Notes: generated from the letters alone by a model not told the origin. Shown: positions 39,425 through 50,267, counted from the first letter of the stretch. The stretch: DNA of 64,000 nucleotides from Enterobacteriaceae bacterium RIT691 (GCA_009668205.1 WJYM01000003.1:310001-374000); one strand, 5' to 3'. Program-made: numbers and translations.

Positions 39425-39828
39425 ATTCTAGTAAGGATTCTTTTGAGTACAAGGGTTGATTTTGACGTTAACTTAAGGTTGCAAAAGGGTAGCGAGGGCT
39501 AAGTCCACGGATTGTAAGGCCTGGCGACATTGTCAATATTGGAAGAAAAAAATTAGAAATTTGATCGAACGCTGATTTCGTAGGCGTTCCCTGGACAGGA
39601 AGAACTTGATGTGGGTAAGGGTCAGGCGCAGAGAGGAGGATTTTGTCGCAAGGCGTGCGTCTTTTGTGTACCGATGTGTTGGTTCGGTGTTGTTGCCGTC
39701 AGGGGGAAAGGCGATGAGATGATCCTTGCCGATCGCAACGCCAATGAAATTGTTAAAATATTGCTGCGATTTTAGTCTTTTTATTCCCAGGGAACAGCAC
39801 ATTTGGTTTGTCTTTTTTCATGCAGAGA

Positions 39829-39860
39829 GTGATGTGTTGTGGGGTATAAAAGTACATCAC
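39829..39860. promoter_or_regulatory. Inverted repeat around a -10-like element upstream of yfaL
   Basis: GTGATGT (39829-39835) and ACATCAC (39854-39860) are perfect inverted repeats 18 bases apart, flanking TATAAA (39845-39850), about 115 bases before the yfaL start. The layout suggests an operator over a promoter; no known regulator is recognised. Confidence 0.3.
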
Positions 39861-39974
39861 TATTATCTTTAAAACCCGTCGGCAAACAGAAATAATAACG
39901 CAAATTTATTTCGTACTTCCCCTCTGCTCCAATAACATCATTGAGCATAGCCATTTTTTGTATTTAGGTCCCCT

Positions 39975-42900
39975 ATGCATTTTAAAAAAATCTTTGTCAT
40001 TTTCCCGGCGTGTTTAGCGTTAAGTTCTTACGCAAGTGCCAGTGATGTTTGTCTTTCCAATGTAATATCTGAAACCTGCCATGCGCCGCAGCAAGTTATT
40101 AAAGGCGCAAGTACCACATTTACTGTTGCTGATGATGCCGTCCTGCAATTCGAGGGCATGAACGCCAGCGCGGGGAGCAGTGGCGGGGCAGTGGAGCTCT
40201 CATCAGGGGCAACGTTTACCATTCAGCCTGAAGACGCCACGGGGAGCGTTGTTTTTGATAACAACCATGCCGACTCGAACGGCGGGGCCATTTTTGCGAA
40301 AGAAAACTCATCGATAAATATCCGCAATGCGGTCTTTTCTAATAACTCAGCAAAGTCATACGGTGGCGCTATTTATTTAAATGGCAAGAATGATCCGCAA
40401 CAGCTTGATTTAATGCTCGACAATACTGTTTTCGAAAATAACATTGCGCAGAATGGTAAAGGGGGCGCTATCTATGCCCTTGATTCAAACATTCTGATCT
40501 CAAATTCTGCTTTCGATAATAATCAGGCGCAAAGTTCCTCAACCAGCAACGGGAATGGTGGGGCGCTGGATATCACCAGTAACGTGAATAATGATACGTT
40601 TACCGGCGCAGCAATATTTGACGATGTGACGTTCACCGATAATCAGGCCGAGGGAAAAGGCGGGGCAATCTATACCGACAGTTCGAGCTCCCCGTATTTG
40701 GTGACGCTCGCGCTGGATGAAAACTACACCGATAACGATGGCGTCGCGGTTTATGAGGGAAATCAGGCGCTTGGCTATGGAGATACCGCATCTGCCGCTG
40801 CCGGTGGTTTTATGTACGTCGGGCACAGCGTGGTGACGATGGATGTGGCCGCAGGAAAAACCATGGTGATTGGCAGTCTGGATAACCCAGGCGCGGTGGA
40901 TTCGATTGCGGGAACGGGCGTCATCGTGAAGATGGGCGATGGGGACCTGGTCTTTAATGCTGACAACAACAGTTTCACCGGTTTACTGAGCGTATCCGAA
41001 GGTACGCTGACCCTGAACCGTGACAATTCTCTGATGAATGTCGGCGAGACAGCCTGTGAGAGCGACCCGCTCAACTGTACTGGCCTGGTTGTCGGGAATG
41101 CGGAAAATGAACAAGCCAATGGCGTATTAAATGTAGGGAGTTCACAGCAGGCGTTTGTTAACCCGTTTGTGGGTTATCAGAATGGCACGCTGAACATTGA
41201 TGCGGGTGGAAACGTCACCGTTAACAGTGGGCATTTTGCCGGAACGATACAAGGCGAAGGTGATTTCACCGTCGCATCCGGGGGTGATTATTCGCTGGTT
41301 GGCGCGGATTCGTTGGCCCTGACGGGAGACATTATCGTTGACCAGGATGCCGTGCTAAGCATCTCTGCCAATCCTGATGATATCACCGCGCTGGGGCAGG
41401 ACCCGCAGTCCGTGGTGCTTGATGGCGGCGTGCTTGATTTGTCCGATATGGCAGGGTCTTCGTCTGCCAATACAGGATCTCTGCTGGCCATTTCCGGGAC
41501 TGGCGGCACCGTCATTGGCAGTGGCGATTTGGTGAACCTGACCGGCGGTAGCGATCTGCATATTGGCGGCGAAAAAGGAAACAGCCAACAAAACGGCGTG
41601 TATGTGGTGGTGGATGCGGGCGATGGCAGCGTTGCGCTGGCGAATGACAATCAGTATCTGGGAGATACGCAAATCGCCTCGGGCACGCTGCTGATGAGCG
41701 ATAATTCGCAGTTAGGGGATACCGACTATAACCGATCGGTCATTTTTACCGATCCGCAGCAGGCCAGTGTGCTGCATGTAACAGAAGATGTGGACACCCG
41801 GACTGCGGAAAGCGGCCATGCCCGAGACCTCGAAATGCGCGCGAGCGGAGAGCTCGAGGTGGATGACGGCGTGACGACGCAGTGGGGAGCATTGAATGCG
41901 GACTCCACGGGGAACATGGGCGATGTGGATGCGACCTTCAGCAAAACGGGTAACGGCACGCTGGCGCTAACGGCCAGCGGTACGACGCATTCCGCCGTTC
42001 GGGTAGAGCAGGGCACGTTACTGGGCGGCGCGGCAGATATTTTCCCGCAGGCCTCTTCGCTATGGGTCGGTGAAAATGGCACTTTCGTCACCGGAGAAGA
42101 TCAGCATATTCAGTCCATTGATACGACGTCACAGGGCAACATTGTGATCAGCGATGACACCTCCCTGACGCTGACAAATCAAGATACCGGGCAGGCACTG
42201 CAGGCTTCGTTATTCAGTGGCACCGGAACGCTGGTCAACCAGACGGCGGGTCTGACGCTGGACGGCACCCTCGACACAAACCTGACGACCGACGCTGAAA
42301 CGGAATTGGCGGGCGTGACCGTTAACGGCAATGTGACGAACCCGACGACCGGGGCCATCAGCCTGAGTAATGGTTATGCGGGTGATACGCTGACGGTCAA
42401 CGGGGATTACACCGGCGGCGGCACTCTGGTGATGGATACCGAGCTTGACGGCGATGATTCCGCCAGCGATCTGCTGGTGCTCAATGGCAATACGTCTGGC
42501 GGTACGACGGTGCAGATTAACCCTGTCAGCGGCGTGGGGCAGCCGACGCAGACGGGGATCAAACTGATTGATTTTACCGCCGATCCGATGCAGTACCACA
42601 ATGACGCCCGCTTTACGCTCGCCGGTGATGGCTACGTCAACATGGGGGCATATGACTACTCGCTGGTGAAGGATAATCAGGACTGGTATTTGCGATCTCA
42701 GGTGGCAGACGTCCCCGATGTCGATCCGACGCCGGACGTTACGCCGACGCCAGATACGCCGGATACACCGGACACGCCAGTGACACCCGATGTGCCGGGT
42801 GTTCCTTCCACCCCTGATTTCACACCGGTGCTTAACCCCATGCTGGGGGGCTATTTCAATAACCTCCACAGTGCCAACAACGCGTTTGTGATGCGCCATA

Positions 42901-43733
42901 GCGACCATGCTGGTGGGCAGAACCAAAAGCTGCATTTACGTGTCGAGGGCAACCGCAGTGAGTCAACCTACGACGATCAGCTCGATCAGCACGAGGACGT
43001 TTCCGTGGTGCAGCTCAGCACCGTGTTGTTTGAATCCACCCAGTGGTCGCTGGGGGCCGTGGCCGGATACAGCAATAACAGCGGCGACAGCCACTCCCGC
43101 CTGACCGGGCGCAAGGCCGATAATGACAACCAGGGCTACAGCGTTGGACTGACGGCCAGTTGGTATCAACAAGATCAGGGGAAAACCGGCGCGTATGTGG
43201 ACAGCTGGGCGCAATATGTCTGGTTTGATAACCATGTGAGCGAGCAAGACAGTGCCGAGGAGCACTACCATTCATCGGGCGTCGTGGCATCGGTAGAAAC
43301 GGGTTACAGCTGGCAATTTAATGATAAGGCAGACTGGGTCTGGAGCGTCCAGCCGCAGGCGCAGATTGTGTATCAGGGGGTCTCTCAGAATTCATTCAGA
43401 GCAACCAACGGCAGCGAGGTTAAACAGCACGGCGATCACAATATTCAAAGCCGTCTGGGGTTGCATAACGAATGGACCAAAAAAATTGGCAAGACGGGTG
43501 AAATCACACCGTACGTCGACGTGAACTACATCCATAACAGTGATGACGCGGGGTTAAACATTGACGACGTTAACTTTACCGACGAGACGGCGAAAGATAT
43601 TGCCGAGGTCAGCGTGGGTCTCAAAGGTAAAATCACAAGCAATATCAGCGTTTGGGGCAAATTTACCCAACAGTATGGCTCATCGGATTATACGCAGCGA
43701 GCAGGCAGCGTGGGCGTCAGCGTGCGCTGGTAA
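39975..43733 (+). CDS. yfaL: Autotransporter adhesin-like protein YfaL
   Basis: A 1252-residue type Va autotransporter, nearly the same length as E. coli YfaL (EhaC). A signal peptide covers about residues 1-22. The passenger (about 23-910) begins with a Cys26/Cys35 pair and then five to six repeats of about 30 residues, each with an FxNN-type motif (residues 94, 121, 153, 180, 220) and GGA[IVL] (70, 103, 130, 163, 195, 229), typical of a parallel beta-helix. A Pro/Thr/Asp-rich linker (about 913-950) leads into the C-terminal translocator barrel ending in VSVRW. The gene sits between nrdA and ubiG as in E. coli. YfaL family members are linked to adhesion and biofilm. Confidence 0.93.
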   Translation: MHFKKIFVIFPACLALSSYASASDVCLSNVISETCHAPQQVIKGASTTFTVADDAVLQFEGMNASAGSSGGAVELSSGATFTIQPEDATGSVVFDNNHADSNGGAIFAKENSSINIRNAVFSNNSAKSYGGAIYLNGKNDPQQLDLMLDNTVFENNIAQNGKGGAIYALDSNILISNSAFDNNQAQSSSTSNGNGGALDITSNVNNDTFTGAAIFDDVTFTDNQAEGKGGAIYTDSSSSPYLVTLALDENYTDNDGVAVYEGNQALGYGDTASAAAGGFMYVGHSVVTMDVAAGKTMVIGSLDNPGAVDSIAGTGVIVKMGDGDLVFNADNNSFTGLLSVSEGTLTLNRDNSLMNVGETACESDPLNCTGLVVGNAENEQANGVLNVGSSQQAFVNPFVGYQNGTLNIDAGGNVTVNSGHFAGTIQGEGDFTVASGGDYSLVGADSLALTGDIIVDQDAVLSISANPDDITALGQDPQSVVLDGGVLDLSDMAGSSSANTGSLLAISGTGGTVIGSGDLVNLTGGSDLHIGGEKGNSQQNGVYVVVDAGDGSVALANDNQYLGDTQIASGTLLMSDNSQLGDTDYNRSVIFTDPQQASVLHVTEDVDTRTAESGHARDLEMRASGELEVDDGVTTQWGALNADSTGNMGDVDATFSKTGNGTLALTASGTTHSAVRVEQGTLLGGAADIFPQASSLWVGENGTFVTGEDQHIQSIDTTSQGNIVISDDTSLTLTNQDTGQALQASLFSGTGTLVNQTAGLTLDGTLDTNLTTDAETELAGVTVNGNVTNPTTGAISLSNGYAGDTLTVNGDYTGGGTLVMDTELDGDDSASDLLVLNGNTSGGTTVQINPVSGVGQPTQTGIKLIDFTADPMQYHNDARFTLAGDGYVNMGAYDYSLVKDNQDWYLRSQVADVPDVDPTPDVTPTPDTPDTPDTPVTPDVPGVPSTPDFTPVLNPMLGGYFNNLHSANNAFVMRHSDHAGGQNQKLHLRVEGNRSESTYDDQLDQHEDVSVVQLSTVLFESTQWSLGAVAGYSNNSGDSHSRLTGRKADNDNQGYSVGLTASWYQQDQGKTGAYVDSWAQYVWFDNHVSEQDSAEEHYHSSGVVASVETGYSWQFNDKADWVWSVQPQAQIVYQGVSQNSFRATNGSEVKQHGDHNIQSRLGLHNEWTKKIGKTGEITPYVDVNYIHNSDDAGLNIDDVNFTDETAKDIAEVSVGLKGKITSNISVWGKFTQQYGSSDYTQRAGSVGVSVRW
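42720..42815 (+). repeat. Pro-Asp-Thr repeat tract in the yfaL linker
   Basis: The coding DNA holds imperfect repeats of a 9- to 12-base unit encoding Thr-Pro-Asp. It separates the passenger from the barrel and could change length by slippage. Confidence 0.6.
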
Positions 43734-43739
43734 AACGAA

Positions 43740-43761
43740 GCCCTTGCGCACTGGCAAGGGC
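43740..43761. terminator. Bidirectional terminator between yfaL and ubiG
   Basis: GCCCTTGC and GCAAGGGC form a perfect 8-bp stem with a six-base loop in the 36-base gap between convergent genes. On the minus strand TTCGTTTT follows; on the plus strand ACCGTGTTTT follows. Confidence 0.65.
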
Positions 43762-43769
43762 ACCGTGTT

Positions 43770-44492
43770 TTACAGCGGGCTGGAGGTGTGCAGCATGTAA
43801 TTGACATCAACCCCTGGCGCAAGCTTGAAGCGGTTGGTCAGCGGATTGAAATGCAGCCCGGTGATATGACGTTCTTGCAGCTGAGTCTGATCAATCCAGC
43901 CCAACAATTCGGCAGGCTTGATAAATTTCTTCACGTCGTGAGTCCCTTTGGGCACCATTTTCAGAACATACTCGGCACCGACGACGGCCATGAGCCAGGC
44001 CTTTCCGTTGCGGTTAAGGGTGGAAAAGAACACCTGACCGCCGGGTTTGACCAGTTTGGCGCAAGCCTGAACCACCGACTGCGGGTCGGGAACGTGCTCG
44101 AGCATTTCCATACAGGTCACCACGTCATACTGCTGAGCGTGTTTTGCCGCATGATCCTCGACGGTTTCCTGGACGTATTCCACCTGAATGCCGGTTTCCA
44201 GCGCGTGCAATCGCGCCACCTGAAGCGGCTCAAAGCCCATATCCAATCCGGTCACATTCGCGCCTTCACGGGCCATGCTTTCCGCGAGGATCCCGCCACC
44301 ACAGCCGACATCCAGCACTTTCTTCCCGAACAGGCCGTCTGAGCGCGTGGCAATGTAGCCAAGGCGCAGCGGGTTAATGCGGTGCAGCGGTTTAAATTCC
44401 CCTTCCAGGTCCCACCAGCGTGAGGCGACAGCTTCGAATTTCGCAATTTCGTCGTGATCGACGTTAGCCACCGGCGGTTTTTCGGCATTCAT
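43770..44492 (-). CDS. ubiG: Ubiquinone biosynthesis O-methyltransferase UbiG
   Basis: A 240-residue SAM-dependent methyltransferase that performs both O-methylations of ubiquinone synthesis. Motif I is LDVGCGGG (about residue 60), followed by [13 protein letters not shown] and the [11 protein letters not shown] segment. The ATG at 44492 matches the E. coli N terminus (MNAEK). An earlier in-frame ATG eight codons upstream exists, and the GGAG ribosome site lies between the two. Confidence 0.96.
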   Translation of the reverse strand: MNAEKPPVANVDHDEIAKFEAVASRWWDLEGEFKPLHRINPLRLGYIATRSDGLFGKKVLDVGCGGGILAESMAREGANVTGLDMGFEPLQVARLHALETGIQVEYVQETVEDHAAKHAQQYDVVTCMEMLEHVPDPQSVVQACAKLVKPGGQVFFSTLNRNGKAWLMAVVGAEYVLKMVPKGTHDVKKFIKPAELLGWIDQTQLQERHITGLHFNPLTNRFKLAPGVDVNYMLHTSSPL

Positions 44493-44575
44493 GGGCGCAT
44501 TGACTCCTTTTTTCATCAGGCCAATGAGTATATCAGCACCCCGGCGCGAATAAAGCGTTGTGCAGGTGCTATTGG

Positions 44576-44606
44576 TTTACCTCAATCCGGTCGGCTGTGT
44601 TATAAT
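44576..44606 (+). promoter_or_regulatory. gyrA promoter
   Basis: A perfect TATAAT (44601-44606) preceded by TG one base upstream forms an extended -10 element 46 bases before the gyrA ATG. The best -35 is TTTACC at 44576-44581 with a long 19-base spacer. The E. coli gyrA promoter is stimulated by DNA relaxation. Confidence 0.6.
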
Positions 44607-44651
44607 TTGCGACCTTTGAATCCGGGAAACATGTAGAGGGATAGCGGTTAG

Positions 44652-47288
44652 ATGAGCGACCTTGCGAGAGAAATTACACCGGTCAACATTGAGGAAGAGT
44701 TAAAAAACTCTTATCTGGATTATGCGATGTCGGTCATTGTTGGCCGTGCGCTGCCGGATGTCCGAGATGGCTTAAAGCCGGTACACCGTCGCGTACTATA
44801 CGCCATGAACGTACTGGGCAATGACTGGAATAAAGCCTATAAAAAATCCGCCCGTGTCGTGGGTGACGTTATCGGTAAATATCACCCACATGGTGATTCC
44901 GCGGTCTACGATACCATTGTTCGTATGGCCCAGCCGTTCTCGCTGCGTTACATGCTGGTAGATGGTCAGGGTAACTTCGGTTCCGTTGATGGCGATTCCG
45001 CTGCGGCGATGCGTTATACGGAAATCCGTATGTCGAAAATCGCCCATGAGCTGATGGCTGACCTGGACAAGGAAACCGTCGATTTCGTGGATAACTATGA
45101 CGGCACGGAAAAAATTCCTGACGTCATGCCAACCAAAATTCCTAACCTGCTGGTGAACGGTTCGTCCGGGATCGCGGTAGGGATGGCAACCAACATTCCG
45201 CCACACAACCTGACGGAAGTGATCAGCGGCTGCCTCGCGTACATTGATGACGAAGACATCAGCGTCGAAGGGCTGATGGAGCACATTCCGGGGCCAGACT
45301 TCCCGACGGCTGCCATCATTAACGGTCGTCGCGGGATTGAAGAAGCCTATCGTACCGGCCGGGGTAAAATTTACATTCGCGCCCGCGCCGAAGTCGAAGC
45401 CGATGCGAAAACCGGTCGTGAAACCATCATCGTGCATGAAATTCCGTATCAGGTGAACAAAGCTCGCCTGATCGAGAAAATTGCCGAGCTGGTAAAAGAT
45501 AAACGTGTTGAAGGTATCAGCGCGCTGCGTGACGAGTCTGATAAAGACGGCATGCGCATCGTGATTGAAATCAAACGTGACGCGGTGGGTGAAGTTGTTC
45601 TGAACAACCTGTACTCCCAGACTCAGCTTCAGGTTTCCTTCGGTATCAACATGGTTGCATTGCACCATGGCCAGCCGAAGATCATGAATCTGAAAGAGAT
45701 TCTGAGCGCGTTCGTTCGTCACCGCCGTGAAGTGGTGACCCGCCGTACGATTTTCGAACTGCGTAAAGCCCGCGACCGTGCACACATCCTCGAAGCGCTG
45801 GCGGTTGCGCTGGCCAACATTGACCCGATCATCGAACTGATCCGTCGTGCGCCAACGCCTGCTGAAGCAAAAGCGTCGCTGATTGCCCGTCCGTGGGATC
45901 TGGGTAACGTTGCTGCCATGCTGGAACGTGCCGGTGATGACGCTGCGCGTCCAGAGTGGCTGGAGCCAGAGTTTGGCGTGCGTGATGGTCAGTACTACCT
46001 GACTGAACAGCAGGCACAGGCGATTCTGGATCTGCGTCTGCAGAAACTGACCGGCCTTGAGCACGAAAAACTGCTCGAAGAATACAAAGAGCTGCTGGAA
46101 CAGATTGCAGAACTGCTGCACATTTTGGGCAGCGCCGATCGTCTGATGGAAGTGATCCGCGAAGAGCTGGAATTGGTGCGCGATCAGTTCGGCGACAACC
46201 GCCGTACTGAGATCACCGCCAACAGTTCTGATATCAACATTGAAGACCTGATCAACCGTGAAGATGTCGTGGTTACGCTGTCGCATCAGGGCTATGTGAA
46301 GTATCAGCCGCTGACCGATTACGAAGCTCAGCGCCGCGGTGGCAAAGGTAAATCAGCCGCCCGTATTAAAGAAGAAGACTTTATTGACCGTCTGCTGGTC
46401 GCCAACACCCATGACACCATCCTGCTGTTCTCCAGCCGTGGTCGTCTGTACTGGATGAAGGTTTATCAGTTGCCAGAAGCGAGCCGTGGTGCGCGTGGTC
46501 GTCCAATCGTTAACCTGCTGCCGCTGGAAGCGAACGAACGTATCACCGCGATCCTGCCGGTTCGTGAATACGAAGAAGGCGTTAACGTCTTCATGGCAAC
46601 GGCGAGCGGTACCGTGAAGAAAACCGCACTGACTGAATTCAGTCGTCCACGTTCTGCCGGGATCATCGCGGTGAACCTGAACGAAGGCGATGAGCTGATC
46701 GGCGTTGATCTGACCAACGGTAATGATGAAGCGATGCTGTTCTCTGCGGCCGGTAAAGTGGTGCGCTTTAAAGAGAACGCGGTGCGTGCCATGGGCCGTA
46801 CCGCGACCGGTGTTCGCGGCATCAAGCTTGCAGGCGAAGACAAAGTTGTGTCGCTGATTATCCCTCGCGGTGAAGGCGCGGTGCTGACCGTGACCCAGAA
46901 CGGCTACGGTAAGCGTACGGCTGAAACGGAATACCCAACCAAATCACGCGGTACTCAGGGCGTTATCTCGATCAAAGTGACCGAGCGTAATGGTTCTGTG
47001 GTTGGCGCAGTGCAGGTTGAAGATACCGATCAGATCATGATGATCACCGATGCAGGTACGCTGGTGCGTACTCGCGTGTCGGAAGTCAGCGTGGTTGGCC
47101 GTAATACTCAGGGCGTTATCCTCATCCGTACTGCGGAAGATGAAAACGTGGTGGGTCTGCAGCGTGTTGCTGAACCTGTGGATGATGAAGAGCTCGACTC
47201 CATCGATGGTAGCGTAGCGGAAGGTGATGATGATATCGCACCAGAAGCGGATACCGACGATGATGTAGCGGATGATGCCGACGAGTAA
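44652..47288 (+). CDS. gyrA: DNA gyrase subunit A
   Basis: An 878-residue type II topoisomerase subunit that cuts and rejoins DNA while GyrB supplies ATP energy, giving negative supercoils. The winged-helix/tower part holds the catalytic Arg121-Tyr122, and the C-terminal beta-pinwheel includes the GyrA box QRRGGKG near residue 560. The C-terminal tail is acidic. In the quinolone-resistance region Ser83 and Asp87 are both present, the susceptible-type residues. A strong terminator follows. Confidence 0.99.
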   Translation: MSDLAREITPVNIEEELKNSYLDYAMSVIVGRALPDVRDGLKPVHRRVLYAMNVLGNDWNKAYKKSARVVGDVIGKYHPHGDSAVYDTIVRMAQPFSLRYMLVDGQGNFGSVDGDSAAAMRYTEIRMSKIAHELMADLDKETVDFVDNYDGTEKIPDVMPTKIPNLLVNGSSGIAVGMATNIPPHNLTEVISGCLAYIDDEDISVEGLMEHIPGPDFPTAAIINGRRGIEEAYRTGRGKIYIRARAEVEADAKTGRETIIVHEIPYQVNKARLIEKIAELVKDKRVEGISALRDESDKDGMRIVIEIKRDAVGEVVLNNLYSQTQLQVSFGINMVALHHGQPKIMNLKEILSAFVRHRREVVTRRTIFELRKARDRAHILEALAVALANIDPIIELIRRAPTPAEAKASLIARPWDLGNVAAMLERAGDDAARPEWLEPEFGVRDGQYYLTEQQAQAILDLRLQKLTGLEHEKLLEEYKELLEQIAELLHILGSADRLMEVIREELELVRDQFGDNRRTEITANSSDINIEDLINREDVVVTLSHQGYVKYQPLTDYEAQRRGGKGKSAARIKEEDFIDRLLVANTHDTILLFSSRGRLYWMKVYQLPEASRGARGRPIVNLLPLEANERITAILPVREYEEGVNVFMATASGTVKKTALTEFSRPRSAGIIAVNLNEGDELIGVDLTNGNDEAMLFSAAGKVVRFKENAVRAMGRTATGVRGIKLAGEDKVVSLIIPRGEGAVLTVTQNGYGKRTAETEYPTKSRGTQGVISIKVTERNGSVVGAVQVEDTDQIMMITDAGTLVRTRVSEVSVVGRNTQGVILIRTAEDENVVGLQRVAEPVDDEELDSIDGSVAEGDDDIAPEADTDDDVADDADE

Positions 47289-47306
47289 TCGTCTGAAATC
47301 GTCACG

Positions 47307-47334
47307 AAAGGGCCAGCAAATGCTGGCCCTTTTT
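47307..47334 (+). terminator. Intrinsic terminator of gyrA
   Basis: AAAGGGCCAGCA pairs with TGCTGGCCCTTT around AA, followed by further T residues; 18 bases after the gyrA stop. Confidence 0.9.
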
Positions 47335-47405
47335 CTTTCAACGTTGCGGGTAGGGGCATTTACGGCTACCTTAATCGCATCTTTACGTCTGCACACGGTT
47401 AAACC

Positions 47406-50252
47406 TTGAAATATCTCGTCTCCTTTCGCACGACACTGAAAGTTTCCCGCTACCTGTTTCGGGCGCTGGCCCTGTTGCTTTGGCTGCTGATCGCTTTTAT
47501 TTCAGTGTTCTACATCGTCAATGCCCTGCACACGAAAGAAGCGGAAATTCGTCAGGAGTTTAACCTGAGCTACGATCAGGCCCAGCGTTACATCCAACGC
47601 ACGTCTGATGTCATGAAAGAGTTGAAATACATTGCAGAGAATCGCCTGAAAGGGGATAGCGGTGTACTGGCATCCCGTCCTCCTAAAGATGATACCGAAG
47701 TGCCAGAGTTTGAGCCGCTTTTTCAGGATTCTGACTGCAGCGCGATGAGCAACACCTGGCGTAGCTCGCTGGAGTCCCTGGCCTGGTTTATGCGCTATTG
47801 GCGCGACAATTTCTCGGCGGCGTACGATCTTAACCGCGTGTATCTGATTGGCAGCGAAAACCTGTGCATGGCCAACTTTGGCCTGCGGGACATGCCGATG
47901 GAGCGCGAACAGGCGCTGAAAACGCTGCATGAGCGAATTGTCAGCTACCGTGACGTGCCCCAGGATGAGCGGGGTAACAATTTATACTGGATAAGCCAGG
48001 GCGCGCGTCAGGGCGTAGGGTATTTCTACGCGTTGACCCCGGTTTATCTGGCCAATCGTCTGCAGGCGCTGCTCGGGATTGAGCAAACCATTCGGATGGA
48101 AAACTTTTTCACTCCGGGCAGTATGCCAATGGGCGTGACCATTCTCGATGAAAACGGCAAGCCGCTGATTGCGTTGACGGGCGGTGAAAGTAAACTGAAA
48201 ATCGACCCGCACTGGATGCAGGAGCGTGCCTGGTTCGGATATACGTCGGGCTTCCGCGAACTGGTGCTGAAGAAGAGCCTGCCGCCGTCATCGCTCAGTA
48301 TTGTCTATTCCGTGCCGGTCGATTCAGTGCTTGAACGCATCAGGATCCTGATCCTCAATGCGGTGTTGCTCAACATTCTCACCGGCGTGGCGCTGTTTAC
48401 CATTGCGCGCATGTACGAGCGGCGTATTTTCCTGCCCGCAGAGGCCGATGCGCAGCGTCTGGAAGAACATGAACAGTTTAACCGTAAGATTGTCGCCTCG
48501 GCCCCGGTGGGGATCTGCATCCTGCGCACGCTCGACGGTACCAATATTCTGAGTAATGAACTGGCGCACAACTACCTGAATATGCTCACGCACGAAGACC
48601 GACAGCGGCTGACGCAGATCATCTGCGGCCAGCAGGTTAACTTCGTGGATGTGCTAACCAGCAACAATACCAATCTGCAAATCAGCTTTGTCCATTCGCG
48701 CTATCGCAATGAAAACGTAGCGATCTGCGTGCTGGTGGACGTGAGTTCGCGCGTGAAAATGGAAGAGTCGCTGCAGGAGATGGCACAGGCCGCTGAACAG
48801 GCGAGTCAGTCCAAATCCATGTTCCTTGCAACCGTCAGCCACGAACTGCGAACGCCGCTGTACGGCATTATCGGTAACCTTGACCTGCTGCAAACCAAAG
48901 AGCTGCCGAAGGGCGTTGACCGTCTGGTGACGGCGATGAATAACTCCTCGAGCCTGCTGTTGAAAATCATCAGCGACATTCTCGACTTCTCGAAAATTGA
49001 ATCTGAGCAGCTGAAAATCGAACCGCGAGAGTTTTCTCCTCGTGAGGTGATGAGCCATATCACCGCGAACTATCTGCCGCTGGTGGTGCGTAAGCAGCTG
49101 GGACTGTACTGTTTCGTCGAGCCTGATGTTCCCCAGCAGTTGATGGGCGACCCGATGCGCTTACAGCAGGTGATTTCTAACTTGCTCAGCAATGCGATTA
49201 AATTCACAGACATGGGCTGCATTATTTTGCATCTGCAGCGGAATGGCGATTATCTCAGCATCAGCGTGCGCGACACCGGGGTAGGGATCCCGGCGAAAGA
49301 AGTCGTGCGCCTGTTTGATCCCTTCTTCCAGGTGGGAACCGGCGTGCAGCGGAATTTCCAGGGGACAGGGCTGGGTCTGGCCATCTGTGAGAAGCTCATC
49401 AGCATGATGGACGGTGATATCTCGGTGGATACAGAGCCGGGCATGGGCAGTCAGTTTACTATCCGTATTCCGCTTTATGGCGCGCAAAATAGCCCACCGG
49501 TGAGCATTGAAGGTCTTTCTGCCAAGCGGTGTTGGCTTGCAGTGCGCAATGCTTCACTGGCGCAGTTTGTCGAATCGTTGCTGGGTCGCCATGGTGTGGA
49601 AGTCCTGCCTTACGAAGGACAAACCCCGCAGGCTGAAGACATGCTGATCTCGGATGATGAACAGGCGCTGCCGTGGGGGGGACGCGCGGCCATTATCTTC
49701 TGTCGCCGACATATTGGTATTCCACTGGAGCGTGCGCCCGGTGAGTGGATCCACAGCGTCGCCTCTCCACACGAACTGCTCTCGCTGCTTGGCCGAATCT
49801 ATAGCATAGCGGTGGAAAATATGGACAGCAGCGGGGCGTTGCCATCACCAGAAAGTACGGCGGCGTTGAATGATGACATGATGATTCTGGTGGTCGACGA
49901 TCACCCGATTAACCGCCGCCTGCTGGCCGATCAATTGGGATCGCTGGGATACCAGTGTAAAACCGCGAATGATGGTGTCGATGCGTTGAACGTGTTGAGC
50001 AAAAACCCGATTGATATTGTGCTGAGCGACGTCAACATGCCGAATATGGACGGTTATCGCCTGACGCAACGTATCCGTCAGCTGGGCCTGACGCTGCCCG
50101 TCGTGGGCGTGACTGCGAATGCGCTGGCCGAAGAGAAGCAGCGTTGCCTGGAGTCGGGCATGGACAGCTGTCTGTCGAAGCCGGTGACCCTGGATGTGCT
50201 CAAACAAACGCTGGCGGTTTATGCCGCGCGGGTCAGAAAAAGCAGACAGTAA
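47406..50252 (+). CDS. rcsC: Hybrid sensor kinase RcsC
   Basis: A 948-residue inner-membrane hybrid kinase at the head of the Rcs envelope-stress phosphorelay. Helices lie at about residues 20-42 and 310-335 with a periplasmic domain between. A PAS-like region precedes the kinase core with His479 (ATVSHELRTP), the N box SNLLSNAIKFTD and G boxes. The C-terminal receiver has the phosphoacceptor Asp875 (VLSDVNMPNMDG). Signals pass to RcsD and then RcsB. Translation starts at TTG (47406), giving the same N terminus as E. coli RcsC. It converges on rcsB. Confidence 0.97.
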   Translation: MKYLVSFRTTLKVSRYLFRALALLLWLLIAFISVFYIVNALHTKEAEIRQEFNLSYDQAQRYIQRTSDVMKELKYIAENRLKGDSGVLASRPPKDDTEVPEFEPLFQDSDCSAMSNTWRSSLESLAWFMRYWRDNFSAAYDLNRVYLIGSENLCMANFGLRDMPMEREQALKTLHERIVSYRDVPQDERGNNLYWISQGARQGVGYFYALTPVYLANRLQALLGIEQTIRMENFFTPGSMPMGVTILDENGKPLIALTGGESKLKIDPHWMQERAWFGYTSGFRELVLKKSLPPSSLSIVYSVPVDSVLERIRILILNAVLLNILTGVALFTIARMYERRIFLPAEADAQRLEEHEQFNRKIVASAPVGICILRTLDGTNILSNELAHNYLNMLTHEDRQRLTQIICGQQVNFVDVLTSNNTNLQISFVHSRYRNENVAICVLVDVSSRVKMEESLQEMAQAAEQASQSKSMFLATVSHELRTPLYGIIGNLDLLQTKELPKGVDRLVTAMNNSSSLLLKIISDILDFSKIESEQLKIEPREFSPREVMSHITANYLPLVVRKQLGLYCFVEPDVPQQLMGDPMRLQQVISNLLSNAIKFTDMGCIILHLQRNGDYLSISVRDTGVGIPAKEVVRLFDPFFQVGTGVQRNFQGTGLGLAICEKLISMMDGDISVDTEPGMGSQFTIRIPLYGAQNSPPVSIEGLSAKRCWLAVRNASLAQFVESLLGRHGVEVLPYEGQTPQAEDMLISDDEQALPWGGRAAIIFCRRHIGIPLERAPGEWIHSVASPHELLSLLGRIYSIAVENMDSSGALPSPESTAALNDDMMILVVDDHPINRRLLADQLGSLGYQCKTANDGVDALNVLSKNPIDIVLSDVNMPNMDGYRLTQRIRQLGLTLPVVGVTANALAEEKQRCLESGMDSCLSKPVTLDVLKQTLAVYAARVRKSRQ

Positions 50253-50267
50253 CAGAAAAAAAGAAAA

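Larger units (their letters stand above)
39298..39974. other. Regulatory region between nrdA and yfaL
   Basis: These 677 bases separate divergent genes. The nrdA side has two DnaA boxes and two NrdR-like boxes (39338-39424). The yfaL side is AT-rich, with an inverted repeat around a TATAAA (39829-39860). The stretch from about 39430 to 39800 shows nothing I can name; a 90-codon frame on the minus strand there does not look like a gene. Confidence 0.55.

Noticed and set aside
39533-39802. An 89-codon frame on the minus strand between nrdA and yfaL
   Set aside because: The predicted product is low in structure, ends in a run of Phe encoded by the A/T-rich DNA, lacks a ribosome site and resembles nothing known to me.
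39975-43733. yfaL as a recently acquired virulence gene
   Set aside because: It lies at the same place as in E. coli (between nrdA and ubiG) with a similar length, so it is better seen as an ancestral gene.
44796-46286. A 496-codon open frame on the minus strand within gyrA
   Set aside because: It is antisense to a certain gene, has the composition of a codon shadow, no ribosome site and no family resemblance.
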